DNA of 64,000 nucleotides, taken from assembly GCA_016720465.1 (NCBI GenBank), contig JADKKO010000004.1:930001-994000 (forward strand). The letters run 5' to 3'. The position numbers and the translations under genes are program-made. Of this stretch, positions 52,109-60,772 are shown piece by piece. The stretch is from Holophagaceae bacterium (lineage in GTDB: Bacteria; Acidobacteriota; Holophagae; Holophagales; Holophagaceae). Below the pieces are notes generated by a model. The model did not search any database. It worked only from the letters and a program-made list of their open reading frames with translations, and was not told the DNA's origin. Every line of letters starts with the position of its first letter. Positions within the stretch are counted from its first letter, which is position 1.

Positions 52109-55100
52109 ATGCGTTTTCACCCGACTACCTTTCCCACGATGATGATTATCGTTGTCGGAGCCTCTCTCCCGGGCGCACCGCTGCTGTTGGCGCCCGCGCC
52201 CAAAATCACGACTGCCGAGATCCGACAACTCCGTATTTTCGAGGAGCCGTTGATCCCCGTCGGCAGCGAGATTATCCAGGCGGAGAACCTGGAGCTTCAT
52301 GACGCGGTGCTCTCCTACCAGAAGGGAGGCGATGCAGAGGATCTACGTCCCTTCCAGTCATTCCTTAAGGCCCATCCCGCCTCTGTCTGGGCACCGTCTT
52401 TGTGGTGCAACCTTGGGATCACCTACAGCAGATTCGGGTACATCTCCAAGGCCCTGGATGCCTGGGAACATGCGTGGGCCTTAAGCAAGAATGTCCGATC
52501 AGGTGAAATGAGGGCCATTCCCGAGCGGGCTGCGGGAGGCTTGGCGGATCTCTATGCTCGATTGGGCCGGGTGTCTGAGCTCGAGAATCTGCTTTCGGAA
52601 TTGGACCGTTCTCCGGCTCTGCACGGGGCAGCTGCGGATAGGGTCATCGCAGCCAGAAGCGGCTTGGGGTTCATGAAAGCCGAACCCACCAAGGCTTTCT
52701 TGTGCGGACCCCTTTCGCTGGCTTGCATCCTCACATCCCTGGGCCGAGATAGCGCGCCTGCCCACGAAGCGTCCTGCACCCCTAAGGGCACCTCGCTCAC
52801 TCACAACCTGGACTTGGCCACCCGCCTGGGTCTCAACATGCAGATGGCCAAGCGCGAGCCTGGCGCGGAGATGCTGATACCGGCCCTGGTCCACTGGAAA
52901 GCTGGGCACTTCGCTTCAATCGTGAAACACCAAAATGGCCGCTATCTGGTAGAGGATCCCAACTCCACCAAAGAGACTTGGATCAGCGAAGATGCCCTTG
53001 ATGATGAAGCCTCTGGTGGAATGCTGGTCCCTGCTGGTCCGTTGCCCCCGGGGTGGCAACCGCTACCCGAGAGGGATGGAGATGCGGTGTGGGGCTGCGG
53101 CTACGTGACCATCCCCTGCGATGCTCCGGATCCCACCGATCCTGGCTTCACGGAATGTCCCACCGGAGGCCCCGGCATGGCGACCTACTCTTTCCACGCT
53201 CAATCAACCAGTTTGATGCTCAAAGACACGCCCTTGGCCTACACCCCTCCGAGGGGCCCCGCGCTTCCTTTCACCTTGACTTACGCCCAACGCCAGGCAA
53301 ATCAACCCCAGGCATTTTCATACTCGAATTTGGGCCCAAAATGGACGTTCAGTTTCCTGGCCTACATCGAGGATGTCGTGCCGTCCGCACCGGCCAAGAC
53401 TCCCCTAAACGGCCTTATGTTGAGGCGCGGGAGCGAGGGGAGCCAGACCCCAGCCTCTCCACCCGTGGCCTTGTCTGGGAGTGCCCAGAATGGCCTAGAA
53501 ATGAAGGAAGCCATGCTGCTCCTAGGGCCCCACATCAGCGGCGGTGGAGGAGGGGCTTCCTATGCCGCCCCCTTCCTTTTCGGCTCATTTGGCGAATTGA
53601 AGGTGTACCGATTCGATACTCGGACTTACCGGGGATCTTCGGCTTCGAGACCCCAGCAGCAAAATCAGACAACCCTGATCAGGCCAACGCCGAACAGCTA
53701 TGAACGAATCGGATTGGATGGAACCCGCCAGGTCTTCGATCTGCCGACCTCCACCGCACCGGGCTATCGCAAGATCTTTTTGACCAAGCTGATCGACAAG
53801 AGTGGCAACACGGTAACGATCAATTATGACGCGCAGATGCGGGTTGCGAGCCTGACGGATGCGCTGGGCCAAGTCACCACGCTCGGATACGAGCTTATCG
53901 CTGATCCCCTTAAGATCACAAAGGTCACCGACCCCTTCGGCAGGTCAGCGTCCTTTGAATACAACGACCAGGGTCAGCTCGCCAGGATCACCGATGTCAT
54001 CGGGCTCGCGTCAGAGTTCACGTATGGCCCCACGGCCAGCAGCCCCGCAGCCGCGGCCGATTTCATCAATTCCATGAAAACCCCTTACGGCACGACCAGG
54101 TTCGACATTGCTGAGCAATACATGGTGCGGGCTCTCACAGCCACCGATCCGCTTGGAAGCATGGAGCGCATTGAGTCACGCTCGTCTTCGACAGTCCCCT
54201 ATTCCGAGTCCGTGGTTCCGCCGAATGTTGGCAACGCCCATTTGAATTTCCGGAACACGTTCTATTGGAACAAGCGCGCCATGGCCCAGGCTCCGGGAGA
54301 CTATACCCAGGCCGAGCTCATCCACTGGCTGCATAGCGATGCGAATGGCGCTGCCACCATCGCGATCCCCGAATCGCGGAAGAAGGTCGGGGAATCCAGG
54401 ATTTGGTACCGATACCAAGACCAGGCATCCAGCTACCTGGCCGGCGCTTTCGGTCTGCCATCCCGCACGACCCGCCTGCTTCCTGATGGCACAAGCCAGG
54501 AAACGCTCGCTACCTACACTCCTGGCGGAAGGATGGACACTTCCACGGATCCCTTGGGCCGCGTGACCAAATACATCTACTCCCAGCCGGACGAAGAGGA
54601 CCTGCTCGAAGTCAGGAATATTACTGGCGGTGCTTCGGAAATCCTCTCTAAGACGACCTACGACGGCAACCATCGCCCGCTTACCGTCACGGATGCGGCC
54701 AGCCAGGTCACCACCTACACCTACAACGCAACCGGGCAGGTGGCCACCATCACCAATCCCAAAGGCGAAACCACGACCTTCAGCTATGGCGGATCGGGTT
54801 ACTTGTCCAGCATTACCGGTGCGCTGGCAGGCTCCACCACCACGTTTACCTACGACACCGCCGGTCGCGTCCATACAGCGACCGGACCCGACGGCCTCAG
54901 CATCGCCACGGATTACGACGATCTAAACCGGCCGACCAAAGTCACCTATCCCGATGGGACCTACGAACAGACGCTCTACGACAAACTGGATGTGTCCGCC
55001 AAGCGTGATCGGAAAGGCCGTTGGACGACCCTGCAATACAACCCGCTGCGCCAATTGGTGGAAGTGCAGGATCCGCAGGGCCGCATCACACATCTGGATT

Positions 55101-56191
55101 GGTGTGGTTGCGGGAACCAGCTTGAAGGCTTGACGGATCCATCGGGGCATTCCACGGCCTGGATCCGCGACTTGAATGGGAAAGTCACCGCCAAGATTCT
55201 GAATGACCATACCCAGACCAATTATGGTTATGACTCGGCAGGTAGGCTGGCGCACCGGTTGGATGCAAAGGGCCATCAAACGGTTTATAGCTACTGGACT
55301 GACGGCTCGCTCCAACGGGTTGACTATCCAGATGCCATGGGAACCACACCCTCTGTAAACTACGCCTACGATCCGAAATATCCGCGCCTGGCAACCATGA
55401 CCGATGGCATTGGAACCACCACCTACGACTACTACCCGATCAATGGGACGGTCGGCGCCGGCCGCCTGAAGACTGTGGTTGGGCCTTTCCCCAATAGCAC
55501 CATCACCTACACCTATGATCAGTTAGGCCGTGTGACCGTCCGCGATATCAACGGCAGTGCGGAGACCCGGAATTTCGATGCCCTGGGTCGCCTGGGCACC
55601 GTGGTGAATCCGCTTGGTACTTTCACTTACAACTACGACGGCCTGACTTCACGCCTCAGCCGTGTGGACTATCCCAACGGCCAGAAGACGGTCTTCACCT
55701 ATGAAGATTCGCTCAAGGATTTCCGCCTGAAAACCATCCAGAATCTCAAGTCCGACAACTCCAACATCTCCACCTTTGGCTACACCTACGATACCGACGG
55801 CCAGATCAAGACCTGGAGCCAGGCGGCGGATGCGGCTGCACCCAAGACCTACACCTTTGATTACGACGCGGCCAACCAGCTCACCAGCGCCATCCTGAAT
55901 GGCCCCAACGGCGAGCTGATCCGACAGTACAGCTATGGCTACGACCTGGCGGGCAATCGCACCAGCGAAGGTGTGGACGGCGCCACCACCACGGCCACGC
56001 ACAACGATGTGAACCAGCTCACGGGACAGCGCTACAGCCTCAACGACGCAGCCCTCCGGCGGAAGGACGCCGACGACGCAGCCCAGGCCCAGCGCAGACA
56101 GGCCTCAAGGATCGCCAAGCCAACCAGGCCCTCGAAGGCTCCCAAGGCCTCTGAGCCAAAAAACAACTCCTCACAGCCGACCAGGAACTAG
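52109..56191 (+). CDS. Rhs/YD-repeat protein with N-terminal TPR-like and C39-like peptidase domains, lacking the Rhs core end
   Basis: 1360 residues from ATG 52109 (GGAG 6 bases upstream); the frame is open to 51896. Order: signal peptide (MMIIVVGASLPGAPLLL); helical TPR-like region (about 70-170); papain-like C39 domain with candidate triad C199 (FLCGPLSLAC), H267 (WKAGHFASIV) and D283 (LVEDPN); then from about 360 the Rhs shell, with about twenty YD-type repeats (YDAQMRVASLTDALGQVT, YNATGQVATITNPKGET, YDQLGRVTVRD). It stops after GYDLAGNRTSEGVDGAT and QLTGQRYS, followed by an unrelated basic tail of about 50 residues. No RHS-associated core (DPxGR...LGRWxSxDP) and no toxin tip is present. 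The missing core is encoded by the next gene, 8 bases downstream. Confidence 0.9.
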   Translation: MRFHPTTFPTMMIIVVGASLPGAPLLLAPAPKITTAEIRQLRIFEEPLIPVGSEIIQAENLELHDAVLSYQKGGDAEDLRPFQSFLKAHPASVWAPSLWCNLGITYSRFGYISKALDAWEHAWALSKNVRSGEMRAIPERAAGGLADLYARLGRVSELENLLSELDRSPALHGAAADRVIAARSGLGFMKAEPTKAFLCGPLSLACILTSLGRDSAPAHEASCTPKGTSLTHNLDLATRLGLNMQMAKREPGAEMLIPALVHWKAGHFASIVKHQNGRYLVEDPNSTKETWISEDALDDEASGGMLVPAGPLPPGWQPLPERDGDAVWGCGYVTIPCDAPDPTDPGFTECPTGGPGMATYSFHAQSTSLMLKDTPLAYTPPRGPALPFTLTYAQRQANQPQAFSYSNLGPKWTFSFLAYIEDVVPSAPAKTPLNGLMLRRGSEGSQTPASPPVALSGSAQNGLEMKEAMLLLGPHISGGGGGASYAAPFLFGSFGELKVYRFDTRTYRGSSASRPQQQNQTTLIRPTPNSYERIGLDGTRQVFDLPTSTAPGYRKIFLTKLIDKSGNTVTINYDAQMRVASLTDALGQVTTLGYELIADPLKITKVTDPFGRSASFEYNDQGQLARITDVIGLASEFTYGPTASSPAAAADFINSMKTPYGTTRFDIAEQYMVRALTATDPLGSMERIESRSSSTVPYSESVVPPNVGNAHLNFRNTFYWNKRAMAQAPGDYTQAELIHWLHSDANGAATIAIPESRKKVGESRIWYRYQDQASSYLAGAFGLPSRTTRLLPDGTSQETLATYTPGGRMDTSTDPLGRVTKYIYSQPDEEDLLEVRNITGGASEILSKTTYDGNHRPLTVTDAASQVTTYTYNATGQVATITNPKGETTTFSYGGSGYLSSITGALAGSTTTFTYDTAGRVHTATGPDGLSIATDYDDLNRPTKVTYPDGTYEQTLYDKLDVSAKRDRKGRWTTLQYNPLRQLVEVQDPQGRITHLDWCGCGNQLEGLTDPSGHSTAWIRDLNGKVTAKILNDHTQTNYGYDSAGRLAHRLDAKGHQTVYSYWTDGSLQRVDYPDAMGTTPSVNYAYDPKYPRLATMTDGIGTTTYDYYPINGTVGAGRLKTVVGPFPNSTITYTYDQLGRVTVRDINGSAETRNFDALGRLGTVVNPLGTFTYNYDGLTSRLSRVDYPNGQKTVFTYEDSLKDFRLKTIQNLKSDNSNISTFGYTYDTDGQIKTWSQAADAAAPKTYTFDYDAANQLTSAILNGPNGELIRQYSYGYDLAGNRTSEGVDGATTTATHNDVNQLTGQRYSLNDAALRRKDADDAAQAQRRQASRIAKPTRPSKAPKASEPKNNSSQPTRN

Positions 56192-56199
56192 GGGCAGCC

Positions 56200-59100
56200 A
56201 TGAAAACGACTCTCCTCTCCTCCGGTCTGGACTGGGTGCGCGCCTTCACCACGAATCAGCCAGCGTTCCGGCGCACGGTCTTCTTTTTCTGCCAGCGCTT
56301 CCTGCGGCTGCCGGTGCTGCGGCGCAGCACAGCGGCTTTGGTGCTTGGGGTCATGCTCGCCACACCCATGGCGCCGCTTTTCGCTCAAACCACCATCACC
56401 ATCACCCCCGCCAGCACGAATGTCATCGTCGGCGAAACCCAGGCCTTCACGAGCAATGTCACGGCCACCTGGACAGTGCAGGAAAGCGGGGGCGGTTCCA
56501 TCACCTCCGGCGGCCTTTACACTGCGCCCACCACCCCCGGCACCTACCACGTGGTGGCCACGAACACCGCGGATCCCAACCAGACCGCCACCGCCACGGT
56601 TTCGGTGGATCTTCTGGATATTTCCGGGACCTACACCGACAACTTCAATGAAACGTTCACCCTTTTCCAGAACGGCGACCAGGTGTGGGGAATCCGGGGA
56701 GGCTCCTATCCGATAGCAGCGACCTTATCCGGAAGAACGCTGACAGGGACCATGAACTATCCCAATGGAACCTTGGCCTTGAATTTCGTGTGGACCTTCA
56801 CGTCCACTGCGAGCAGCTATTCTGGCGCCTATGGAATGGGAATGTCGGCGCCCGCTTACGCCTGGACCGGGACCAAACTAGCGGGTGTCAGCGTCGAAGT
56901 GAACCCAAGGCCGGCAGTGTTCCAAGTCGGTGCCTTGCAGGCGTTCACGGCTTTTGTGGCGGGGAGTTCGAACAAGAGCGTGACCTGGACGGCCTCCGCC
57001 GGGACCATCGATTCCGCCGGCCTGTTCACGGCCCCCGCGCAGCCCCAGATGGTGACGGTCACAGCTACTTCCGTGGCGGATGCCGCCAAGTCGAATTCGA
57101 GACAGTTCCAGGTGACCGCAGACGGCCAGCTGGATGTCTCGGGCACCTACGTGGACATGTACGGTTACGTTTTTACGCAGTACCAGAATGGCGCGCAGAT
57201 ATGGGGGACCCGGGCGGGTCAAAACCTGGTCGCGACGATCTCGGGCCTGACGTTGACGGGCGTCACCAACAATCCCGATGGGACGCTCGCATCCAATTAC
57301 GTCTGGACCTTTGCTTCCGATGCCGGCAGCTACACCGGTCTTTATGGAGTGGGGGCGGCGACGCCATCCGGCGCCTGGAACGGCACCAAACAACCGGGCG
57401 TCAGCGTGGAGGTGCATCCAAAGCCTGCCTCCATCCAAGCCGGAGCCTTGCACACCTTCACCGCTTCAGTGGCCGGCAGCCTCAACAAGGAAGTGACCTG
57501 GACGGCTTCTGCCGGGCTGATGGATGCCACCGGTCATTTCACGGCTCCTCCTCAACCGCAAGTGGTGACGGTCACCGCGACATCCATTGCGGATCCAACC
57601 AAAACGGCTTCTCTCCAGATTCCTGTGACCTTCGATGGAATTCTCGATGTGTCCGGCACCTACACCAGCACCCAACCTGGAAACGGGACGCTTTTCCAGA
57701 GTGGGACGACCGTATATGGGACCCTGGCCAACATTTCCATCCAGGGGACGCTGAATGGCCTGGTCCTGTCGGGTAGGAACCAGGATGTCTATACCCCTGG
57801 GAATCATTATTTCCAATTCACTTTTTCCGCGGATGGAAGCCAGTTCTCCGGATACTACGACTCTGCGACCCCCAATCCTACGGCGGGACCGCTTGGCTTT
57901 GGCACTCGCCAAGCGGGTGTGGTCTCCGTAGACCTGAACCCGAAACTGCCAGTGGTCAAGGTGGGGGTGACCCGGGCCTTCACCGCCCTGGTGGCCGGGA
58001 GCCTCAACAAGACCGTGGGTTGGGCCGCAACGGCGGGGACGATCAATAGCTCAGGGGTTTTCACGGCTCCCGCCCAGCCCCAGGTCGTGACGGTCACGGC
58101 GAGCCCTGCTGCGGATCCGTCCAAACAGGTATCCACCCAGATCCAAGTGACCTTCGATGGGGTTCTGGATGTGTCCGGCACCTTCACCGGCACCCAACCA
58201 GGCAATGGAACGCTTTTCCAGCATGGAACGGCTGTTTCCGGAACCCTTGGAGATACCTTTTTCCAAGGAATATTGGATGGCCGTGTGCTATCCGGCTCAA
58301 GCAAGGACCCCTACAATTCCCCCAAATTTTTTCAATTCACATTCACGGGAGACGGGAATCAGTTTTCAGGTATTTATAGCGGCCTTGCGCCCAAGCCCGT
58401 TGCTGGGACGATCGGCCAGGGGGTTCGCCAGGCCGGCACCAGCGTGCAGGTCACGCCGGCCAGTTCCCAGGTACCCTTTCCCTGGAATCAGAGTTTCCTG
58501 AGCCTGGTGGCAGGCACCCTGGATAAACGGGTGACCTGGACGGTGATGGAAGCCAACGGGGGCACCATCAACGCGGCGGGCACCTACACCCCGCCCAATC
58601 TGGCAGGTACCTATACCGTCAAAGCCACCAGCGTGGCGGATGCCACCGCAAGCGGCACCGCCTTGGTGACCGTGCCGTTCCAGATTTCGGTGGATCCCAA
58701 TGCCGCCAGCATCCGGCCTTCAAGCTCCATCAAGCTCAGGGCCACCGTCACAGGCACGCCCAATGGGGCCGTGACGTGGAGCGTGACGGAGAGTGGCGGT
58801 GGCACCGTCGCCGCGGACGGCACCTACACCGCGCCCGCTGCGCCCGGCTTCTACCATGTGGTGGCCACCAGCGTGGCGGACAGCACCAAGACCGCCCAGG
58901 CCCCGATCACCGTGGAAACCGCGGCGCCGATCTCTGTCGCCGTGGCGCCCTACGCCACACAGCTCAACAAGGGCGGCACCGCGGCCTTCACCGCCACGGT
59001 GCAGGGCAGCACCAACACCGCCGTCACCTGGACCGCCACGGGCGGGACCATGGCTGCCAATGGCACGTACACCTCGCCCAACGCCTTCGGCACCTACACC

Positions 59101-60096
59101 GTGACCGCCACCAGCGTGGCGGACCCCACCGCCTTCGCCGTGGCCACCGTGGTGGTGAGCGCGCTGGCGGGCCAGGACAAGAGCTTCACCTACGACCTGA
59201 ACGGCAACATGACCGGCGACGGAGAAAGGACCTTTGAATGGGATGATGAGAACCGGTTGATCGCCGTGAATATCGTGGCGACAGGGCATCGCAGCGAGTT
59301 CAGGTACGATGGGCTGGGGAGGAGGGTTGGGATCGTTGAAAAGGACATGGATGCCCAAGGGAACCTGGTCCCGAATAGCGATAAGAAGTACCTGTGGGAT
59401 GGCGTCGAGATTGCGGAAGAACGCAGTCCCGATGGCGGGACCGTTGCCAAGCGGTTCTATACCCAAGGATTTGTCGACAACGATGGAACCGCGCTCTTCT
59501 ACAGCCGTGATCACCTGGGATCGATTCGGGAGCTGACGGATAGCACCCAGGCCATGAGGGCGCGGTACGACTACGACCCCTATGGGCGCATGACGAAAAT
59601 CCAAGGGAATCGGGACAGCTTGTTCGGATATACCGGCCACATGTGGCACTCACAGAGCGGGCTGAATCTCGCGCTCTACCGGGCCTATGATGCAAATTTA
59701 GGAAGATGGATTAGTCAGGATCCGATTCAAGAAAAAGGAGGTATAAATTTATACAATTATTGTTTAAATAATACCATCAATAAAATTGATCCAACCGGAC
59801 AGGAACCGATCACGATAACAGTTGCGGCTATAGCTGGCGCTGCTGCCTTGGCCGCGTTAATTGTATTAGGAATTTTAATTATTGCTGTAATAATTGAACA
59901 AGGGACTTGGAGTATTACATTTGATTTACCTCCTCCAAAAGGTCCAAACCCTCTTGAATGCTGGAATTCTTATCTGCTGTGTAATCGGCAATGTGATCAA
60001 CTGCCCTCTCCTTCCAGGAGAGCAGTTTGTAGGGGGCAGTGTTCGGAGGAATTCGCGAATTGTCTAGCGGGGAGACCACGATGTCGAATGGCATAA
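56200..60096 (+). CDS. Secreted Ig-like/SGTY-module protein ending in an Rhs core and an AT-rich variable tip
   Basis: 1298 residues. After a long N-terminal signal (about 1-63, ending LATPMAPLFAQ) come Ig-like (BIG-type) domains alternating with four modules that start LD(V/I)SGTY/F; three further Ig-like domains follow to about 985. From about 990 the chain becomes Rhs: FTYDLNGNMTGDGERTFEWD, FRYDGLGRRVGIVEKD, FYSRDHLGSIRELTD, YDANLGRWISQDPI (from 1163) and IDPTGQEP. After this core lies a hydrophobic helix (TVAAIAGAAALAALIVLGIL) and a Cys-rich tail with seven Cys (CWNSYLLCNRQC, CRGQC, NC, RC). From 59690 the DNA turns abruptly AT-rich, as in exchanged Rhs tips. It supplies the core absent from the preceding gene. 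Confidence 0.9.
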   Translation: MKTTLLSSGLDWVRAFTTNQPAFRRTVFFFCQRFLRLPVLRRSTAALVLGVMLATPMAPLFAQTTITITPASTNVIVGETQAFTSNVTATWTVQESGGGSITSGGLYTAPTTPGTYHVVATNTADPNQTATATVSVDLLDISGTYTDNFNETFTLFQNGDQVWGIRGGSYPIAATLSGRTLTGTMNYPNGTLALNFVWTFTSTASSYSGAYGMGMSAPAYAWTGTKLAGVSVEVNPRPAVFQVGALQAFTAFVAGSSNKSVTWTASAGTIDSAGLFTAPAQPQMVTVTATSVADAAKSNSRQFQVTADGQLDVSGTYVDMYGYVFTQYQNGAQIWGTRAGQNLVATISGLTLTGVTNNPDGTLASNYVWTFASDAGSYTGLYGVGAATPSGAWNGTKQPGVSVEVHPKPASIQAGALHTFTASVAGSLNKEVTWTASAGLMDATGHFTAPPQPQVVTVTATSIADPTKTASLQIPVTFDGILDVSGTYTSTQPGNGTLFQSGTTVYGTLANISIQGTLNGLVLSGRNQDVYTPGNHYFQFTFSADGSQFSGYYDSATPNPTAGPLGFGTRQAGVVSVDLNPKLPVVKVGVTRAFTALVAGSLNKTVGWAATAGTINSSGVFTAPAQPQVVTVTASPAADPSKQVSTQIQVTFDGVLDVSGTFTGTQPGNGTLFQHGTAVSGTLGDTFFQGILDGRVLSGSSKDPYNSPKFFQFTFTGDGNQFSGIYSGLAPKPVAGTIGQGVRQAGTSVQVTPASSQVPFPWNQSFLSLVAGTLDKRVTWTVMEANGGTINAAGTYTPPNLAGTYTVKATSVADATASGTALVTVPFQISVDPNAASIRPSSSIKLRATVTGTPNGAVTWSVTESGGGTVAADGTYTAPAAPGFYHVVATSVADSTKTAQAPITVETAAPISVAVAPYATQLNKGGTAAFTATVQGSTNTAVTWTATGGTMAANGTYTSPNAFGTYTVTATSVADPTAFAVATVVVSALAGQDKSFTYDLNGNMTGDGERTFEWDDENRLIAVNIVATGHRSEFRYDGLGRRVGIVEKDMDAQGNLVPNSDKKYLWDGVEIAEERSPDGGTVAKRFYTQGFVDNDGTALFYSRDHLGSIRELTDSTQAMRARYDYDPYGRMTKIQGNRDSLFGYTGHMWHSQSGLNLALYRAYDANLGRWISQDPIQEKGGINLYNYCLNNTINKIDPTGQEPITITVAAIAGAAALAALIVLGILIIAVIIEQGTWSITFDLPPPKGPNPLECWNSYLLCNRQCDQLPSPSRRAVCRGQCSEEFANCLAGRPRCRMA
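56614..58440 (+). repeat. Composite Ig-like + SGTY module repeated four times
   Basis: The codons for LD(V/I)SGT(Y/F) start at 56614, 57130, 57643 and 58165: spacing 516, 513 and 522 bases (172, 171, 174 codons). Each composite unit holds an SGTY module (LFQxGxxVxGT, LxGxxLxG, FxFTFSxDxxxFSGxY, GTRxAG) followed by an Ig-like domain (VTWTASAGxIDxxGxFTAP, PQxVTVTATS). The fourth is followed by plain Ig-like domains. Confidence 0.85.
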
Positions 60097-60578
60097 ACAA
60101 TGGTAGATGGATGAATGAAGAATTATTTAATAGGGAATTCAACTTTCCATTTGAAGTAACCAAAGAAGATTTAACAACATATCTCTCGTGTATCCGATTT
60201 GCTATGAATAAAAATAATTTCAATATTTTTATAGAATTTATTTCTTGGATCGATCATAGAGTCGAAATCCAATCTCAAATAAATGAAATCATTGATGATT
60301 TTAAAATTCAGAATTTTGATGGTGCTATAAATGATTTCGATTTCATCATAATAAACAAAAATATTAATTTAATGCAAAAAAATGAAAACAATTTAAACAA
60401 TGCATGGCAATTATTAATATATTATTCAATTATGTATGTATATCTATTTAATAGTCATATTATATTATTGGAAAAATTTAAAAATCTGCCTTCCGAAGAA
60501 TTTGATAAAATGCATTCATTTGCACTGACTCAATCGGATAATCCGCTTGGTTTTTTTTATAAATGGATTAAAATTTAA
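60081..60578 (+). CDS. Candidate immunity protein for the Rhs tip
   Basis: 165 residues from ATG 60081, with GGGGAG six bases upstream, overlapping the end of the Rhs-core gene by 16 bases. The DNA is extremely AT-rich, rich in Asn, Ile, Phe and Lys codons, unlike any other gene in the window. No signal peptide or membrane helix is evident; it has acidic, helical-looking segments (VTKEDLTTYLSCIRFAMNKN, EIQSQINEIIDDFKIQ). I do not recognise a family. The position directly after an Rhs tip, overlap, small size and matching composition are those of a cognate immunity gene; this is an inference. Confidence 0.65.
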   Translation: MSNGINNGRWMNEELFNREFNFPFEVTKEDLTTYLSCIRFAMNKNNFNIFIEFISWIDHRVEIQSQINEIIDDFKIQNFDGAINDFDFIIINKNINLMQKNENNLNNAWQLLIYYSIMYVYLFNSHIILLEKFKNLPSEEFDKMHSFALTQSDNPLGFFYKWIKI

Positions 60579-60772
60579 TTAATCAAATCAATGTTTTATG
60601 ATCTCCGTCTTCCCACCCGAGCATCCCATCGTGGCGAGGGCGGTCGAGCCCCGCCAGAACCCGGCCCTTTGGGCGGGAACATAGATGCGGCAGGAGCCAA
60701 TAATCGGGCTGGAAGCAAGGAAAGCCCTTGAAGGACTTTTGAAAGACCTAGCTCGGAAAGGAAACAACATAA
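60579..60772 (+). other. Boundary between AT-rich Rhs tip island and GC-rich chromosome
   Basis: The AT-rich composition ends at about 60600. Short frames here (ATG 60598, 28 codons; ATG 60685 reading GLEARKALEGLLKDLARKG into the kelch gene region) lack convincing ribosome sites and may be remnants of a former Rhs tip. I see no intrinsic terminator after the candidate immunity gene. Confidence 0.4.
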
